From: Bacteroides finegoldii DSM 17565
Lineage (GTDB): Bacteria; Bacteroidota; Bacteroidia; Bacteroidales; Bacteroidaceae
Length of the DNA: 53,937 bases
Direction: 5' to 3'
NCBI RefSeq assembly: GCF_000156195.1
Contig: NZ_GG688328.1
Location: 118,448 to 172,384, forward strand
Shown here: in pieces, positions 1 through 7,409 of the stretch
Numbering within the stretch: position 1 is the first letter of the stretch
Layout of the letters: each line of letters opens with the position of its first letter
Notes under the pieces: model-generated
What the model was told of the DNA's origin: nothing
The model's input: only the letters and a program-made list of their open reading frames with translations
The model's database searches: none
Program-made: the position numbers and the translations under genes

Positions 1-64
1 CGGATTCGAACCAACGACCCCGAGATTACAAATCACGTGCTCTGGCCAACTGAGCTAAAGAGGC
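1..64 (-). tRNA. tRNA-Thr (anticodon TGT), 3' end cut by window edge
   Basis: Read on the minus strand, the 5' end is at 64. It shows acceptor GCCTCTT, TA at positions 8-9, a D-arm with stem GCTC/GAGC, a 7-base anticodon loop TTTGTAA giving anticodon TGT (Thr), and a T-arm with TTCGAAT. The anticodon stem has one U-U mismatch. The 3' acceptor strand lies outside the window. It follows the SRP RNA by only a few bases and probably shares its promoter. Confidence 0.9.
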
Positions 65-70
65 GGGGGT

Positions 71-166
71 GGGTAAGCTATCTATATCGCGCCGCTACAA
101 CCAACTACCTTTGCTGCGATCAAGCCCTGGAGGATTCGAAGGGAGCTGGCCGTATAGGACTTACCC
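71..166 (-). ncRNA. ffs: Signal recognition particle RNA, small bacterial type (4.5S-like)
   Basis: The ends pair: GGGTAAG at the 5' end (160-166) with CTTACCC at the 3' end (71-77), extended by CCTATA/TATAG, so about 96 nt folds into one long hairpin. The inner part carries the order of conserved pieces known from SRP domain IV: CAGG, a short apical loop, GCAGC, AAAGG, and later GGTTGTAGCGG, comparable to E. coli 4.5S GCAGCCAAGG...GGATGTAGCTGG. The RNA would bind Ffh and target membrane proteins. A TACCTTTG -7 box lies a suitable distance upstream. The call rests on pattern memory, not a covariance search. Confidence 0.78.
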
Positions 167-178
167 GTTTTGCGGTTG

Positions 179-186
179 CAAAGGTA
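179..186 (-). promoter_or_regulatory. Bacteroides -7 box (TACCTTTG) for SRP RNA and tRNA-Thr
   Basis: The minus strand reads TACCTTTG, matching the Bacteroides sigma-ABfr -7 consensus TAnnTTTG. The predicted start about 7-12 nt downstream falls on the 5' end of the SRP RNA at about 166. Confidence 0.7.
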
Positions 187-352
187 GGCATTTTTACGGA
201 TTCTGCAATAGATACGAACAACTTTTTTCAAGTAAAACAACTAACAGACTACATTTCAAGCAATTAAAGGTACAAAAAAAATCTCTACTAGCAACTTTTA
301 TTGCTTTATTAACTTTAACAACCATATTCCCTCTATCAACCGATATTATTTG

Positions 353-360
353 TACCTTTG
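353..360 (+). promoter_or_regulatory. -7 box (TACCTTTG) for the DUF4199 gene operon
   Basis: TACCTTTG lies 15 nt before the ATG at 375, implying a very short 5' leader. No clear -33 TTTG box was seen. Confidence 0.55.
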
Positions 361-374
361 TGCGCAATTTATAA

Positions 375-932
375 ATGAAGATGACAGAGAACAAAAGCTA
401 TTTACAGAAATACGCCATGCATTTTGGCACATATATGGGAGCTTATTGGATATTGAAATTCATACTACTTCCATTGATGTTTGCTATACCTTTTTTCCAA
501 TTGCTATATGTTATTCTAACGCTAGCCGTGCCAATCATAGGTTATTATTACGTAAAAATCTATCGCGACAAAGTATGCGGAGGAGCTATACAATTCTCAC
601 ACGCTGTTCTTTTCACTATATTTATGTATATGTTCGCTTCCCTATTGGTAGCCGTAGCACATTACATATACTTCCAGTTTATAGATCACGGCTTTATCTT
701 CAACGCCCTTGCTGATTTTTGGAACCAAGCGATAGAGCAAAGTCCCGCTTTGCAAGAAAACAAAGAACTTATGAAAGATATGTTTGATGCAGATAAAATA
801 AACTCGCTCAGCGCTATCGACATTACCATGCAAATGCTGTCATCGGACGTATTTTTCGGAAGTATCCTTGCCATCCCTACCGGATTAATGGTAATGAAAA
901 AAGCGAAACCCGGAAACAATGAGCCGAGTTGA
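375..932 (+). CDS. DUF4199-type integral membrane protein
   Basis: This 185-residue protein has four hydrophobic segments: about residues 18-38, 41-60, 75-98 and a last one near 158-172. Between the third and fourth is a soluble acidic loop (about 110-155). The helix layout and the position directly before a GT2 glycosyltransferase fit the DUF4199 family, which is widespread in Bacteroidetes and has no established function. It is the first gene of a plus-strand run (DUF4199, GT2, DUF6452-like, DUF6048-like, mntP, apbE). A role in membrane or lipid-linked glycan biology is only inferred from the neighbouring glycosyltransferase. Confidence 0.75.
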   Translation: MKMTENKSYLQKYAMHFGTYMGAYWILKFILLPLMFAIPFFQLLYVILTLAVPIIGYYYVKIYRDKVCGGAIQFSHAVLFTIFMYMFASLLVAVAHYIYFQFIDHGFIFNALADFWNQAIEQSPALQENKELMKDMFDADKINSLSAIDITMQMLSSDVFFGSILAIPTGLMVMKKAKPGNNEPS

Positions 933-934
933 TT

Positions 935-962
935 GTAATTTGTAATTCGTAACTAGTAATTA
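935..962 (+). repeat. Four imperfect 7-bp tandem repeats (GTAATTN type)
   Basis: The whole gap between the DUF4199 and GT2 genes reads GTAATTT, GTAATTC, GTAACTA, GTAATTA, directly before the GT2 start region. The repeats are too degenerate for confident phase variation. Confidence 0.5.
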
Positions 963-967
963 AAGAA

Positions 968-1918
968 ATGGATATATCAGTTGTAGTCCCATTATTCAAT
1001 GAAGAAGAGTCACTACCCGAACTCTACGCTTGGATAGAACGGGTAATGCAAGCCAACGGATTCTCATTTGAGGTGATTTTCGTTAATGACGGAAGTACGG
1101 ACCGTTCATGGGAAGTGATAGAAAAGCTAAAATCCCAATCGGAGCATGTAAGAGGTATCAAGTTCCGTCGCAACTACGGCAAATCACCCGCACTTTACTG
1201 TGGATTCGCAGAAGCGCAGGGAGACGTGGTTATAACGATGGACGCAGATTTACAGGACAGTCCGGACGAAATACCTGAACTCTACCGGATGATAACCGAA
1301 GACGGTTACGACTTGGTTTCCGGCTGGAAACAAAAAAGATATGATCCTCTGTCAAAGACACTTCCCACCAAACTGTTTAATGCAACGGCACGCAAAGTTT
1401 CAGGTATTAAAAACCTGCACGACTTCAACTGCGGACTGAAAGCGTATCGCAGAGAGGTCGTAAAACATATCGAAGTGTACGGTGAGATGCACCGTTATAT
1501 ACCTTATCTGGCAAAGAACGCCGGATTCAAGAAAATCGGTGAAAAAGTGGTGCATCATCAAGCCCGCAAATACGGTACAACCAAATTCGGACTTAACCGC
1601 TTCGTGAACGGTTATCTGGATTTACTCTCACTCTGGTTCCTTTCCAAATTCGGAATCAAGCCGATGCATTTTTTCGGCTTGTTAGGATCGCTGATGTTTC
1701 TCATCGGAATGATTTCCGTTATCATTGTAGGTAGTAGTAAGCTATACGCAATGTACAACAATCTATCATATAGACTAGTGACCGACTCTCCCTATTTTTA
1801 TTTGTCACTTACGGCAATGATTATAGGTACACAATTATTCCTTGCCGGATTTCTTGGCGAATTAATCTCGCGTAACGCACCGGAACGGAATAACTACCAG
1901 ATAGAAAAGAAAATTTGA
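968..1918 (+). CDS. Family 2 glycosyltransferase, DPM1/GtrB-like
   Basis: The 316 residues comprise an N-terminal GT-A domain (about 1-230) and two C-terminal membrane helices (about 230-255 and 270-295). Visible landmarks are VVPLFNEEESL at the start, VNDGSTD near residue 40 and the metal/nucleotide-sugar DxD in MDADLQD (D92, D94). The family includes dolichol/undecaprenyl-phosphate mannose or glucose synthases, which transfer a sugar from a nucleotide sugar to a polyprenyl phosphate at the cytoplasmic membrane face. The sugar donor cannot be told from sequence alone. The downstream lipoprotein start overlaps the run-on of this gene, so they are probably co-transcribed. Confidence 0.88.
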   Translation: MDISVVVPLFNEEESLPELYAWIERVMQANGFSFEVIFVNDGSTDRSWEVIEKLKSQSEHVRGIKFRRNYGKSPALYCGFAEAQGDVVITMDADLQDSPDEIPELYRMITEDGYDLVSGWKQKRYDPLSKTLPTKLFNATARKVSGIKNLHDFNCGLKAYRREVVKHIEVYGEMHRYIPYLAKNAGFKKIGEKVVHHQARKYGTTKFGLNRFVNGYLDLLSLWFLSKFGIKPMHFFGLLGSLMFLIGMISVIIVGSSKLYAMYNNLSYRLVTDSPYFYLSLTAMIIGTQLFLAGFLGELISRNAPERNNYQIEKKI

Positions 1919-1938
1919 TTCACATTCAATACTTGACT

Positions 1939-2487
1939 ATGAAGAATTTAGTTCGTATCTTTTTCCTATTGATAATCGTTGGTGCCGCTATCGGTATCCA
2001 CAGTTCATGTTCGGACGAAAATGATTGTTCTATGGCAGGACGTCCCATGATGTATTGCACGTTCAAAACCAACGATCCGGATAATGATAACGCCGTACTC
2101 AATGACACACTCGACTCGCTGACAGTCAGAGCAATGGGAACAGACTCCATTATTCTCAACAATGAGAAAGATGTACATACAGTGATGTTGCCGTTGCGCT
2201 ATACCAGCGATTCCACCGTATTTATCTTCCAATATAATCCGGTACTCAATCCAGAGGATGTAGATACAGTATATATCGTACAAGAGAGCACTCCCTATTT
2301 TCAGTCTATGGAATGCGGTTACATGATGAAACAAAACATCATCAGTGCTGCATTCGGCAACAGAAAAAACAGTACGGAGAAAATAACGTCTATCGAATTA
2401 CGAAATAAAGAAGCCAATTCAAATGAAATTGAGAATTTACAGATATTCTTTAACTATCGCGACCGCACACCGGTTACGCCTGATTAG
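1939..2487 (+). CDS. DUF6452-like lipoprotein
   Basis: The chosen start at 1939 gives 182 residues beginning MKNLVRIFFLLIIVGAAIG, a signal peptide running into a Cys-containing motif (HSSCSDEND) that can act as a lipobox. The frame is also open from an upstream ATG at 1915, but that overlaps the glycosyltransferase stop and spoils the signal peptide. The mature part is a small beta-rich domain. This size, signal and pairing with a DUF6048-type protein is a recurring Bacteroides gene pair. The function is unknown; an outer-membrane location is inferred. Confidence 0.65.
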   Translation: MKNLVRIFFLLIIVGAAIGIHSSCSDENDCSMAGRPMMYCTFKTNDPDNDNAVLNDTLDSLTVRAMGTDSIILNNEKDVHTVMLPLRYTSDSTVFIFQYNPVLNPEDVDTVYIVQESTPYFQSMECGYMMKQNIISAAFGNRKNSTEKITSIELRNKEANSNEIENLQIFFNYRDRTPVTPD

Positions 2488-3220
2488 TCTGCTTCTACTC
2501 TTTTGTATCGGTCTTCCGTTACTGGCACAACAGCAGCGTCCTACTCATACACCCAAAAGAGACCTGAAGAAAAAAGAGACTGTCGAGATAGATACGATTC
2601 CGTTTTATAACGGGACGTATATCGGTGTGGATTTATACGGCATAGGAAGCAAAATCTTAGGAGGAGACTTCATGAGTTCAGAAGTCAGCATTGGTGTCAA
2701 CCTTAAAAACAAATTCATCCCTACTTTTGAATTTGGCATGGGAGGAACAGACACCTGGAGCGAAACGGGTATACACTACAAAAGCAAAGCTGCCCCTTTT
2801 TTCCGTATCGGCGTAGACTACAACACGATGGCAAAGAAAAAAGAGAAAAACAGTTATTTATATGCCGGACTTCGTTATGCATTCAGTTCTTTCAAATATG
2901 ATGTATCAACCCTGCCAGCAAATGATCCTATTTGGGGAGATGTAATTGGCAATCCCAGCTTAGAAGACGATTATTGGGGAGGGAGTGTTCCTTTCAGCCA
3001 TTTGGGCATGAAAGGCTCAGTGCAATGGTTGGAAATCGTCTTAGGCGTTAAAGTACGTATTTACAAGAACTTTAATATGGGGTGGTCGGTACGCATGAAA
3101 TACAAGACAAAAGCTTCTATCGGAGAGTATGGCGCTCCGTGGTATGTGCCGGGTTACGGTAAATATAAATCAAATAATATGGGAATCACCTATTCCCTCA
3201 TCTATAAATTGCCTCTTTAG
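2423..3220 (+). CDS. DUF6048-like outer membrane beta-barrel protein
   Basis: The 265 residues overlap the previous gene by 65 nt, which suggests translational coupling. The N-terminus has a late hydrophobic signal (about residues 18-34, ending LLAQQ). The mature part alternates short aromatic-rich strands and ends in YSLIYKLPL, an aromatic/hydrophobic C-terminus typical of outer-membrane barrels. It forms a conserved pair with the preceding lipoprotein, which may be its surface or periplasmic partner. The function is unknown. The start is uncertain because no better ATG exists downstream of the overlap. Confidence 0.65.
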   Translation: MKLRIYRYSLTIATAHRLRLISLLLLFCIGLPLLAQQQRPTHTPKRDLKKKETVEIDTIPFYNGTYIGVDLYGIGSKILGGDFMSSEVSIGVNLKNKFIPTFEFGMGGTDTWSETGIHYKSKAAPFFRIGVDYNTMAKKKEKNSYLYAGLRYAFSSFKYDVSTLPANDPIWGDVIGNPSLEDDYWGGSVPFSHLGMKGSVQWLEIVLGVKVRIYKNFNMGWSVRMKYKTKASIGEYGAPWYVPGYGKYKSNNMGITYSLIYKLPL

Positions 3221-3226
3221 AATACA

Positions 3227-3808
3227 ATGACAGGACTAGAGATTTGGTTGCTTGCAATAGGTCTGGCGATGGATTGTTTCGCCGTATCCATTGCAAGCGG
3301 CATTATTTTGAAACGTACCCGATGGAGACCAATGCTAATCATGGCCTTTGCTTTCGGACTTTTTCAAGCCATCATGCCACTTATCGGATGGATGTGTGTA
3401 AAAACCTTCAGTCATCTTATAGAAAGTATAGATCATTGGATCGCTTTCGGAATTCTTGCCTTTCTGGGAGGCCGAATGATTTGGGAATCCTTTAAAGAAG
3501 AAGAATGTTGCCAACTGTTCAACCCGGCAAGCCTGAAGGTAGTACTGACCATGGCGGTAGCAACAAGTATCGATGCATTGGCAGTCGGTATTTCATTCGC
3601 CTTTTTAGGTATTCAGGATTACAGTGATATCCTTTCTCCTATCCTCATCATAGGATTTGTTTCATTCGTCCTGTCATTAATCGGGCTTATTTTCGGCATT
3701 CAATGTGGCTGCGGCCTTGCCCGAAAGTTAAAAGCTGAGTTATGGGGAGGTATCATTCTGGTAATTATCGGAATTAAAATATTAATTGAGCATCTATTTT
3801 TCCAATAA
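3227..3808 (+). CDS. mntP: MntP-family manganese efflux pump
   Basis: The 193 residues contain six predicted membrane helices in two related halves. The repeated acidic membrane motif is visible as AMDCFAVSIASG near residue 15 and SIDALAVGISFA near residue 115, as in MntP/DUF204 proteins. The family exports Mn2+ from the cytoplasm across the inner membrane. In enterobacteria the gene is controlled by MntR and a yybP riboswitch; here it starts 6 nt after the previous gene, so no separate riboswitch leader is present and it appears to be co-transcribed. Confidence 0.92.
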   Translation: MTGLEIWLLAIGLAMDCFAVSIASGIILKRTRWRPMLIMAFAFGLFQAIMPLIGWMCVKTFSHLIESIDHWIAFGILAFLGGRMIWESFKEEECCQLFNPASLKVVLTMAVATSIDALAVGISFAFLGIQDYSDILSPILIIGFVSFVLSLIGLIFGIQCGCGLARKLKAELWGGIILVIIGIKILIEHLFFQ

Positions 3809-3839
3809 AAAAGAGTTTTCTTATTAAATAGAAGAACGT

Positions 3840-4856
3840 ATGAAGACAAAAAAGAGTTTCCTTTGGCTGGCTTTCCTAATTCTGGCAACTATCTGGATAT
3901 TGGCCAGACACAATCAACAAGCAAACTACAACAGTATTACCGGTCTGGTGTTCGGAACCATTTACAATATCACTTATCAATATGACGGTGACTTAAAACC
4001 GGAAATCGAAGCGGAGTTAAAACGATTCGACTTGTCACTGTCACCCTTCAATGACAGTTCCGTCATCAGTCGTGTCAATCGTAACGAAGAAATAGTGACA
4101 GATACTTTTTTCCAAAAATGCTTCAACCGTTCTATGGAGATCTCCCGCGAGACCCAAGGAGCTTTTGACATAACGATAGCCCCGCTCGCCAATGCGTGGG
4201 GATTCGGATTCAAGAAAGGCACTTTCCCGGATTCCGTAATGATAGATAGTTTGTTGCAAATCACCGGATATGACAAAGTAAAACTTGAGAACGAAAAGAT
4301 TATCAAACAAGATCCGCGTATTATGTTGAGTTGTAGTGCTGTAGCTAAGGGATACTCAGTGGATGTAGTCGCCCGTCTATTGGATAGAAAAGGAATCAAG
4401 AACTATATGATAGATATAGGTGGCGAAGTGGTGGTAAAAGGATTCAATCCTAAAAACGACCGTTGGCGTATCGGAATCAACAAGCCTATCGATGATTCTC
4501 TCTCTGTAAAACAAGATATACAGACGGTACTCAAAGTAACCGATCTCGGTATGGCTACTTCCGGAAACTACCGCAACTTCTATTACAAAGACGGAAAGAA
4601 ATATGCCCATACCATTGATCCGAGAACGGGCTATCCTGTGCAGCATAACATTCTGTCCGCTACTGTGATAGCGGAAGATTGTATGACAGCCGACGCTTTG
4701 GCTACCTCATTTATGGTGATGGGGCTTGAAGAAGCGGAGGCTTTCTGTAAAGCGCATCCCAAGATTGATGCTTACTTTATATATAGTGGAGAAAAAGGAA
4801 AATTCGAGACTTATTACACAGAAGGCATGAAACAATATATAACGGAAGCTCCCTGA
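3840..4856 (+). CDS. apbE: FAD:protein FMN transferase (ApbE)
   Basis: The 338 residues have an N-terminal signal/anchor (about 6-22) without a clear lipobox. ApbE landmarks in order: SCSAVAKGYSVD near 165, GGEVVVKG near 197, ATSGNYRNF near 240, HTIDPRTGYP near 257, and the Mg-ligand region TADALATSF near 280. The enzyme transfers FMN from FAD to Thr/Ser of periplasmic proteins, mainly NqrB/NqrC and RnfG/RnfD subunits. Length and motifs are normal and it should be functional. It is the last gene of the plus-strand run and faces a minus-strand operon that ends in a terminator at about 4884-4918. Confidence 0.93.
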   Translation: MKTKKSFLWLAFLILATIWILARHNQQANYNSITGLVFGTIYNITYQYDGDLKPEIEAELKRFDLSLSPFNDSSVISRVNRNEEIVTDTFFQKCFNRSMEISRETQGAFDITIAPLANAWGFGFKKGTFPDSVMIDSLLQITGYDKVKLENEKIIKQDPRIMLSCSAVAKGYSVDVVARLLDRKGIKNYMIDIGGEVVVKGFNPKNDRWRIGINKPIDDSLSVKQDIQTVLKVTDLGMATSGNYRNFYYKDGKKYAHTIDPRTGYPVQHNILSATVIAEDCMTADALATSFMVMGLEEAEAFCKAHPKIDAYFIYSGEKGKFETYYTEGMKQYITEAP

Positions 4857-4883
4857 CCATTCCGTTTCCTTGTTTTCACGCAC

Positions 4884-4918
4884 AAAAAAACCCATCCGGA
4901 CTTACAGTACCGGACAGG
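4884..4918 (-). terminator. Intrinsic terminator of the OmpH-like operon
   Basis: On the minus strand, CCTGTCCGG (910-918 side) pairs with CCGGATGGG (891-899) over nine pairs including two G-U, around a 10-nt loop. A run of seven T follows (4884-4890). It lies 33 nt after the OmpH-like stop. Confidence 0.75.
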
Positions 4919-4950
4919 CAAAAAATTAAAATATGCAATAAAAAAATGAT

Positions 4951-5553
4951 CTATTTCTTTACCGGTGAATATCGGGCATTCAATCCGTTTACGATTTCTT
5001 CTGTAATATTAAACGCGCTATCAGCATAAAGCAGATTATCGAAACCGGTGTTGCTGAAAATCAAGCTATATCCGTGAGTCTTATTATATTCTTTCAGGAA
5101 TGCGTTGATAGAATCACGGAACTGCAAGCTATTCTTATTGTTCTCTTCCATCAAGCCATTCTGAAGCTTATTGCTCAGCTCTTGCAAGTCTTGTTCCAAC
5201 TTTACCAGACGGTTATATTCCTGCTGTGCTCTATCTTGTGATAGGAAAGCATTGTTTTCCACTTTCTTCTGGAAGTCCTGCTTTTCCTTATTCAAGGAGT
5301 TAGCTTTCTGATTCAATGTCATACGAACATTCTCGCTTTTCTTCACCATAGCCTCATTCAAGTCAATACAAAAATTGTATTTGGCCAACAGCGAGTCTAT
5401 TTCGACATAAGCAATTTTCATTCCTGACAATTCAGCATTTGCCTGAACGGGAGTTGTAGCAGTTTGATTATCAGTTTTGCCAGCGCATTGTGAAAATAAA
5501 ACGATAAACGCAAGAGCAGCCAAACCGTTCATGAGGTAGTTCATTCTATTCAT
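4951..5553 (-). CDS. OmpH/Skp-family periplasmic chaperone-like lipoprotein
   Basis: The 200 residues start with a signal peptide ending in a lipobox-like LFSQC (Cys at 23). A short beta segment (KIAYVEIDSLLAKY, about 47-60) is followed by a long charged coiled coil (about 65-135) and a C-terminal strand/helix region (SLIFSN...LLYADSAFNIT). This is the Skp/OmpH layout, a trimeric chaperone with coiled-coil tentacles that holds unfolded outer-membrane proteins. Classical Skp is soluble; the lipid anchor suggested here is common in Bacteroidetes homologues. The 77-residue gene lies 27 nt upstream in the same direction. Confidence 0.8.
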   Translation of the reverse strand: MNRMNYLMNGLAALAFIVLFSQCAGKTDNQTATTPVQANAELSGMKIAYVEIDSLLAKYNFCIDLNEAMVKKSENVRMTLNQKANSLNKEKQDFQKKVENNAFLSQDRAQQEYNRLVKLEQDLQELSNKLQNGLMEENNKNSLQFRDSINAFLKEYNKTHGYSLIFSNTGFDNLLYADSAFNITEEIVNGLNARYSPVKK

Positions 5554-5580
5554 AATTAATAAGTATTGTTTTTAATAAAT

Positions 5581-5814
5581 TTAATTCATACTATCATTCA
5601 AGGCCTTTTCTAACTCATCAATAGAAAAGCGCGGCTTCTTCTGTGCCTCACGATCCTGAGACTGAGCACACCCGATTCCCTTTTTACGCAACGCCTTATT
5701 CCCACTCACATGACCATTCGGGAACTTCCCGCCCTTCGTAAAGAATACTTTCACCCCCAATAAAACCAGGGAAATAGCAACTATTAACAAAGTTATCAGT
5801 ATAGTCTCAACCAT
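5581..5814 (-). CDS. Small conserved membrane protein, unknown function
   Basis: The 77 residues have one N-terminal membrane helix (about 4-26) and a short cytoplasmic tail with the conserved-looking block GKFPNGHVSGNKALRKKGIG followed by a single Cys. I recognise this as a recurring small Bacteroidetes protein but know no function. A TATCTTTG -7 box just upstream (5835-5842) supports it as the first gene of a two-gene operon with the OmpH-like lipoprotein. The apbE gene nearby raised the thought of an NQR maturation factor (NqrM), but the cysteine pattern of that family is not present. Confidence 0.65.
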   Translation of the reverse strand: MVETILITLLIVAISLVLLGVKVFFTKGGKFPNGHVSGNKALRKKGIGCAQSQDREAQKKPRFSIDELEKALNDSMN

Positions 5815-5834
5815 TTCTATTAATTTTGTGAATG

Positions 5835-5842
5835 CAAAGATA
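5835..5842 (-). promoter_or_regulatory. -7 box (TATCTTTG) for the 77-aa/OmpH-like operon
   Basis: The minus strand reads TATCTTTG, a match to TAnnTTTG, about 20 nt before the ATG at 5814. Confidence 0.6.
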
Positions 5843-5948
5843 GGCTTTAATGAGATATGAGTTCAGATAAGTCAATCAAATTAACCATATTTAGCAATAG
5901 AAGAAGCTAAAACCGCCCTTCTATTCCTTATTATAATAAAGAAACAAC

Positions 5949-7409
5949 ATGGAAAAAAAAGACCTAAAGCCGGCCGGCGTATTCAAGTATTTTGAAGAAA
6001 TCTGCCAAGTACCGCGCCCTTCGAAGAAGGAAGAGAAAATGATTGCCTACCTAAAGGCGTTCGGAGCTAAACATAATCTTGAGACCAAAGTGGACGAAGC
6101 GGGCAACGTACTGATTAAAAAGCCTGCCACTCCCGGAAAGGAAAACCTGCAAACTGTAGTACTGCAATCGCACATTGACATGGTATGTGAGAAAAACAAT
6201 GATGTTCAACACGACTTCCTCACCGATCCAATCGAAACAGAAATAGACGGTGAATGGCTGAAAGCCAAAGGAACTACACTCGGAGCTGACAATGGTATCG
6301 GTGTGGCTACGGAGCTGGCTATCCTTGCCGATGACAGCATAGAACACGGACCGCTGGAATGTCTGTTCACCGTAGATGAAGAAACCGGACTGACCGGAGC
6401 ATTTGCCCTGAAAGAAGGTTTTATGAGCGGAGATATCCTTTTGAATCTCGACTCTGAGGATGAAGGGGAAATCTTTATCGGATGTGCCGGTGGTATTGAC
6501 TCCGTAGCAGAATTTACGTATAAAGAAATCGAAGTACCTGCCGGATATTTCTTCTTCAAAGTAGAAGTAAAAGGACTGAAAGGAGGCCACTCTGGAGGAG
6601 ATATCCATCTGGGACGAGGCAATGCCAACAAAATCTTGAACCGTTTCCTTACCCGCATAGCCAACAACCACGATTTGTACCTTTGCGAAATCAACGGTGG
6701 AAATCTGCGCAATGCCATCCCTCGTGAAGCTTATGCCATCTGTGCAGTTCCCGAAGATGCAAAACATGACGTACGCACCGAACTGAACATCTTCGCCAGT
6801 GAAATGGAAGATGAGCTGTCAGTTGTAGAACCGGATTTGAAATTGGTTCTCGAATCAGAGACTCCCCGCCAGACAGCTATCGACCAAGATACCACCGACC
6901 GCCTGTTGAAAGCACTGTATGCGGCTCCTCACGGAGTATATGCAATGAGTCAGGACATTCCGGGACTGGTAGAAACATCCACGAACCTTGCTTCGGTGAA
7001 GATGAAACCCGACCATATCATCCGTATTGAAACCAGCCAACGTAGTTCTATATTGTCCGCACGCAACGATATGGCAAATACCGTACGTGCCGTGTTCAGA
7101 CTGGCTGGAGCGGAAGTCACTTTCGGTGAAGGTTATCCGGGATGGAAGCCCAATCCGCATTCACCCATTCTCGAAGTAGCAGCCGAATCTTACAAACGCC
7201 TGTTCGGTGTAGAAGCCAAAGTGAAAGCAATTCACGCAGGACTCGAATGTGGCCTGTTCCTCGATAAATATCCCACACTGGACATGATTTCCTTCGGACC
7301 GACATTGACGGGAGTACACTCTCCGGACGAACGGATGCTTATCCCTACCGTAGAAAAGTTCTGGAAACATTTGTTGGATATTCTGGTACATGTCCCTGCT
7401 AAAAAATAA
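5949..7409 (+). CDS. pepD: Cytosolic aminoacyl-histidine dipeptidase (PepD), M20 family
   Basis: The 486 residues match the length of PepD/carnosinase-type M20C dipeptidases. Metal-site motifs are visible: SHIDMV (H75, D77), LGADNG (D114 bridging), DEETG (E144/E145), LDSEDEG near 177 and a late His near 460 in the TGVHSPDE block. The enzyme hydrolyses Xaa-His and other dipeptides in the cytoplasm using two zinc ions. A lid/dimerisation domain would lie at about 205-390. There is no signal peptide, which fits a cytosolic location. The next gene starts 20 nt before this stop, suggesting coupling. Confidence 0.93.
   Translation: MEKKDLKPAGVFKYFEEICQVPRPSKKEEKMIAYLKAFGAKHNLETKVDEAGNVLIKKPATPGKENLQTVVLQSHIDMVCEKNNDVQHDFLTDPIETEIDGEWLKAKGTTLGADNGIGVATELAILADDSIEHGPLECLFTVDEETGLTGAFALKEGFMSGDILLNLDSEDEGEIFIGCAGGIDSVAEFTYKEIEVPAGYFFFKVEVKGLKGGHSGGDIHLGRGNANKILNRFLTRIANNHDLYLCEINGGNLRNAIPREAYAICAVPEDAKHDVRTELNIFASEMEDELSVVEPDLKLVLESETPRQTAIDQDTTDRLLKALYAAPHGVYAMSQDIPGLVETSTNLASVKMKPDHIIRIETSQRSSILSARNDMANTVRAVFRLAGAEVTFGEGYPGWKPNPHSPILEVAAESYKRLFGVEAKVKAIHAGLECGLFLDKYPTLDMISFGPTLTGVHSPDERMLIPTVEKFWKHLLDILVHVPAKK

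Noticed and set aside
71..166. Initially looked like a second tRNA because of a TTCGAATCC motif
   Set aside because: No cloverleaf forms; the ends pair into one long hairpin and the inner motifs fit the SRP RNA.
37..374. Short plus-strand ORFs (37-267, 69-374) across the left edge
   Set aside because: They run through the tRNA-Thr and SRP RNA on the other strand and through the promoter region; no coding character.
3809..3839. Possible mini-hairpin between mntP and apbE as terminator
   Set aside because: No stable stem with T-run; the genes look co-transcribed.
5581..5814. NqrM (DUF539) assignment for the 77-aa protein
   Set aside because: The family's cluster of cysteines is missing; only one Cys is present.
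6051..6767. 238-codon minus-strand ORF inside pepD
   Set aside because: Antisense to a fully conserved M20 peptidase; no motifs.
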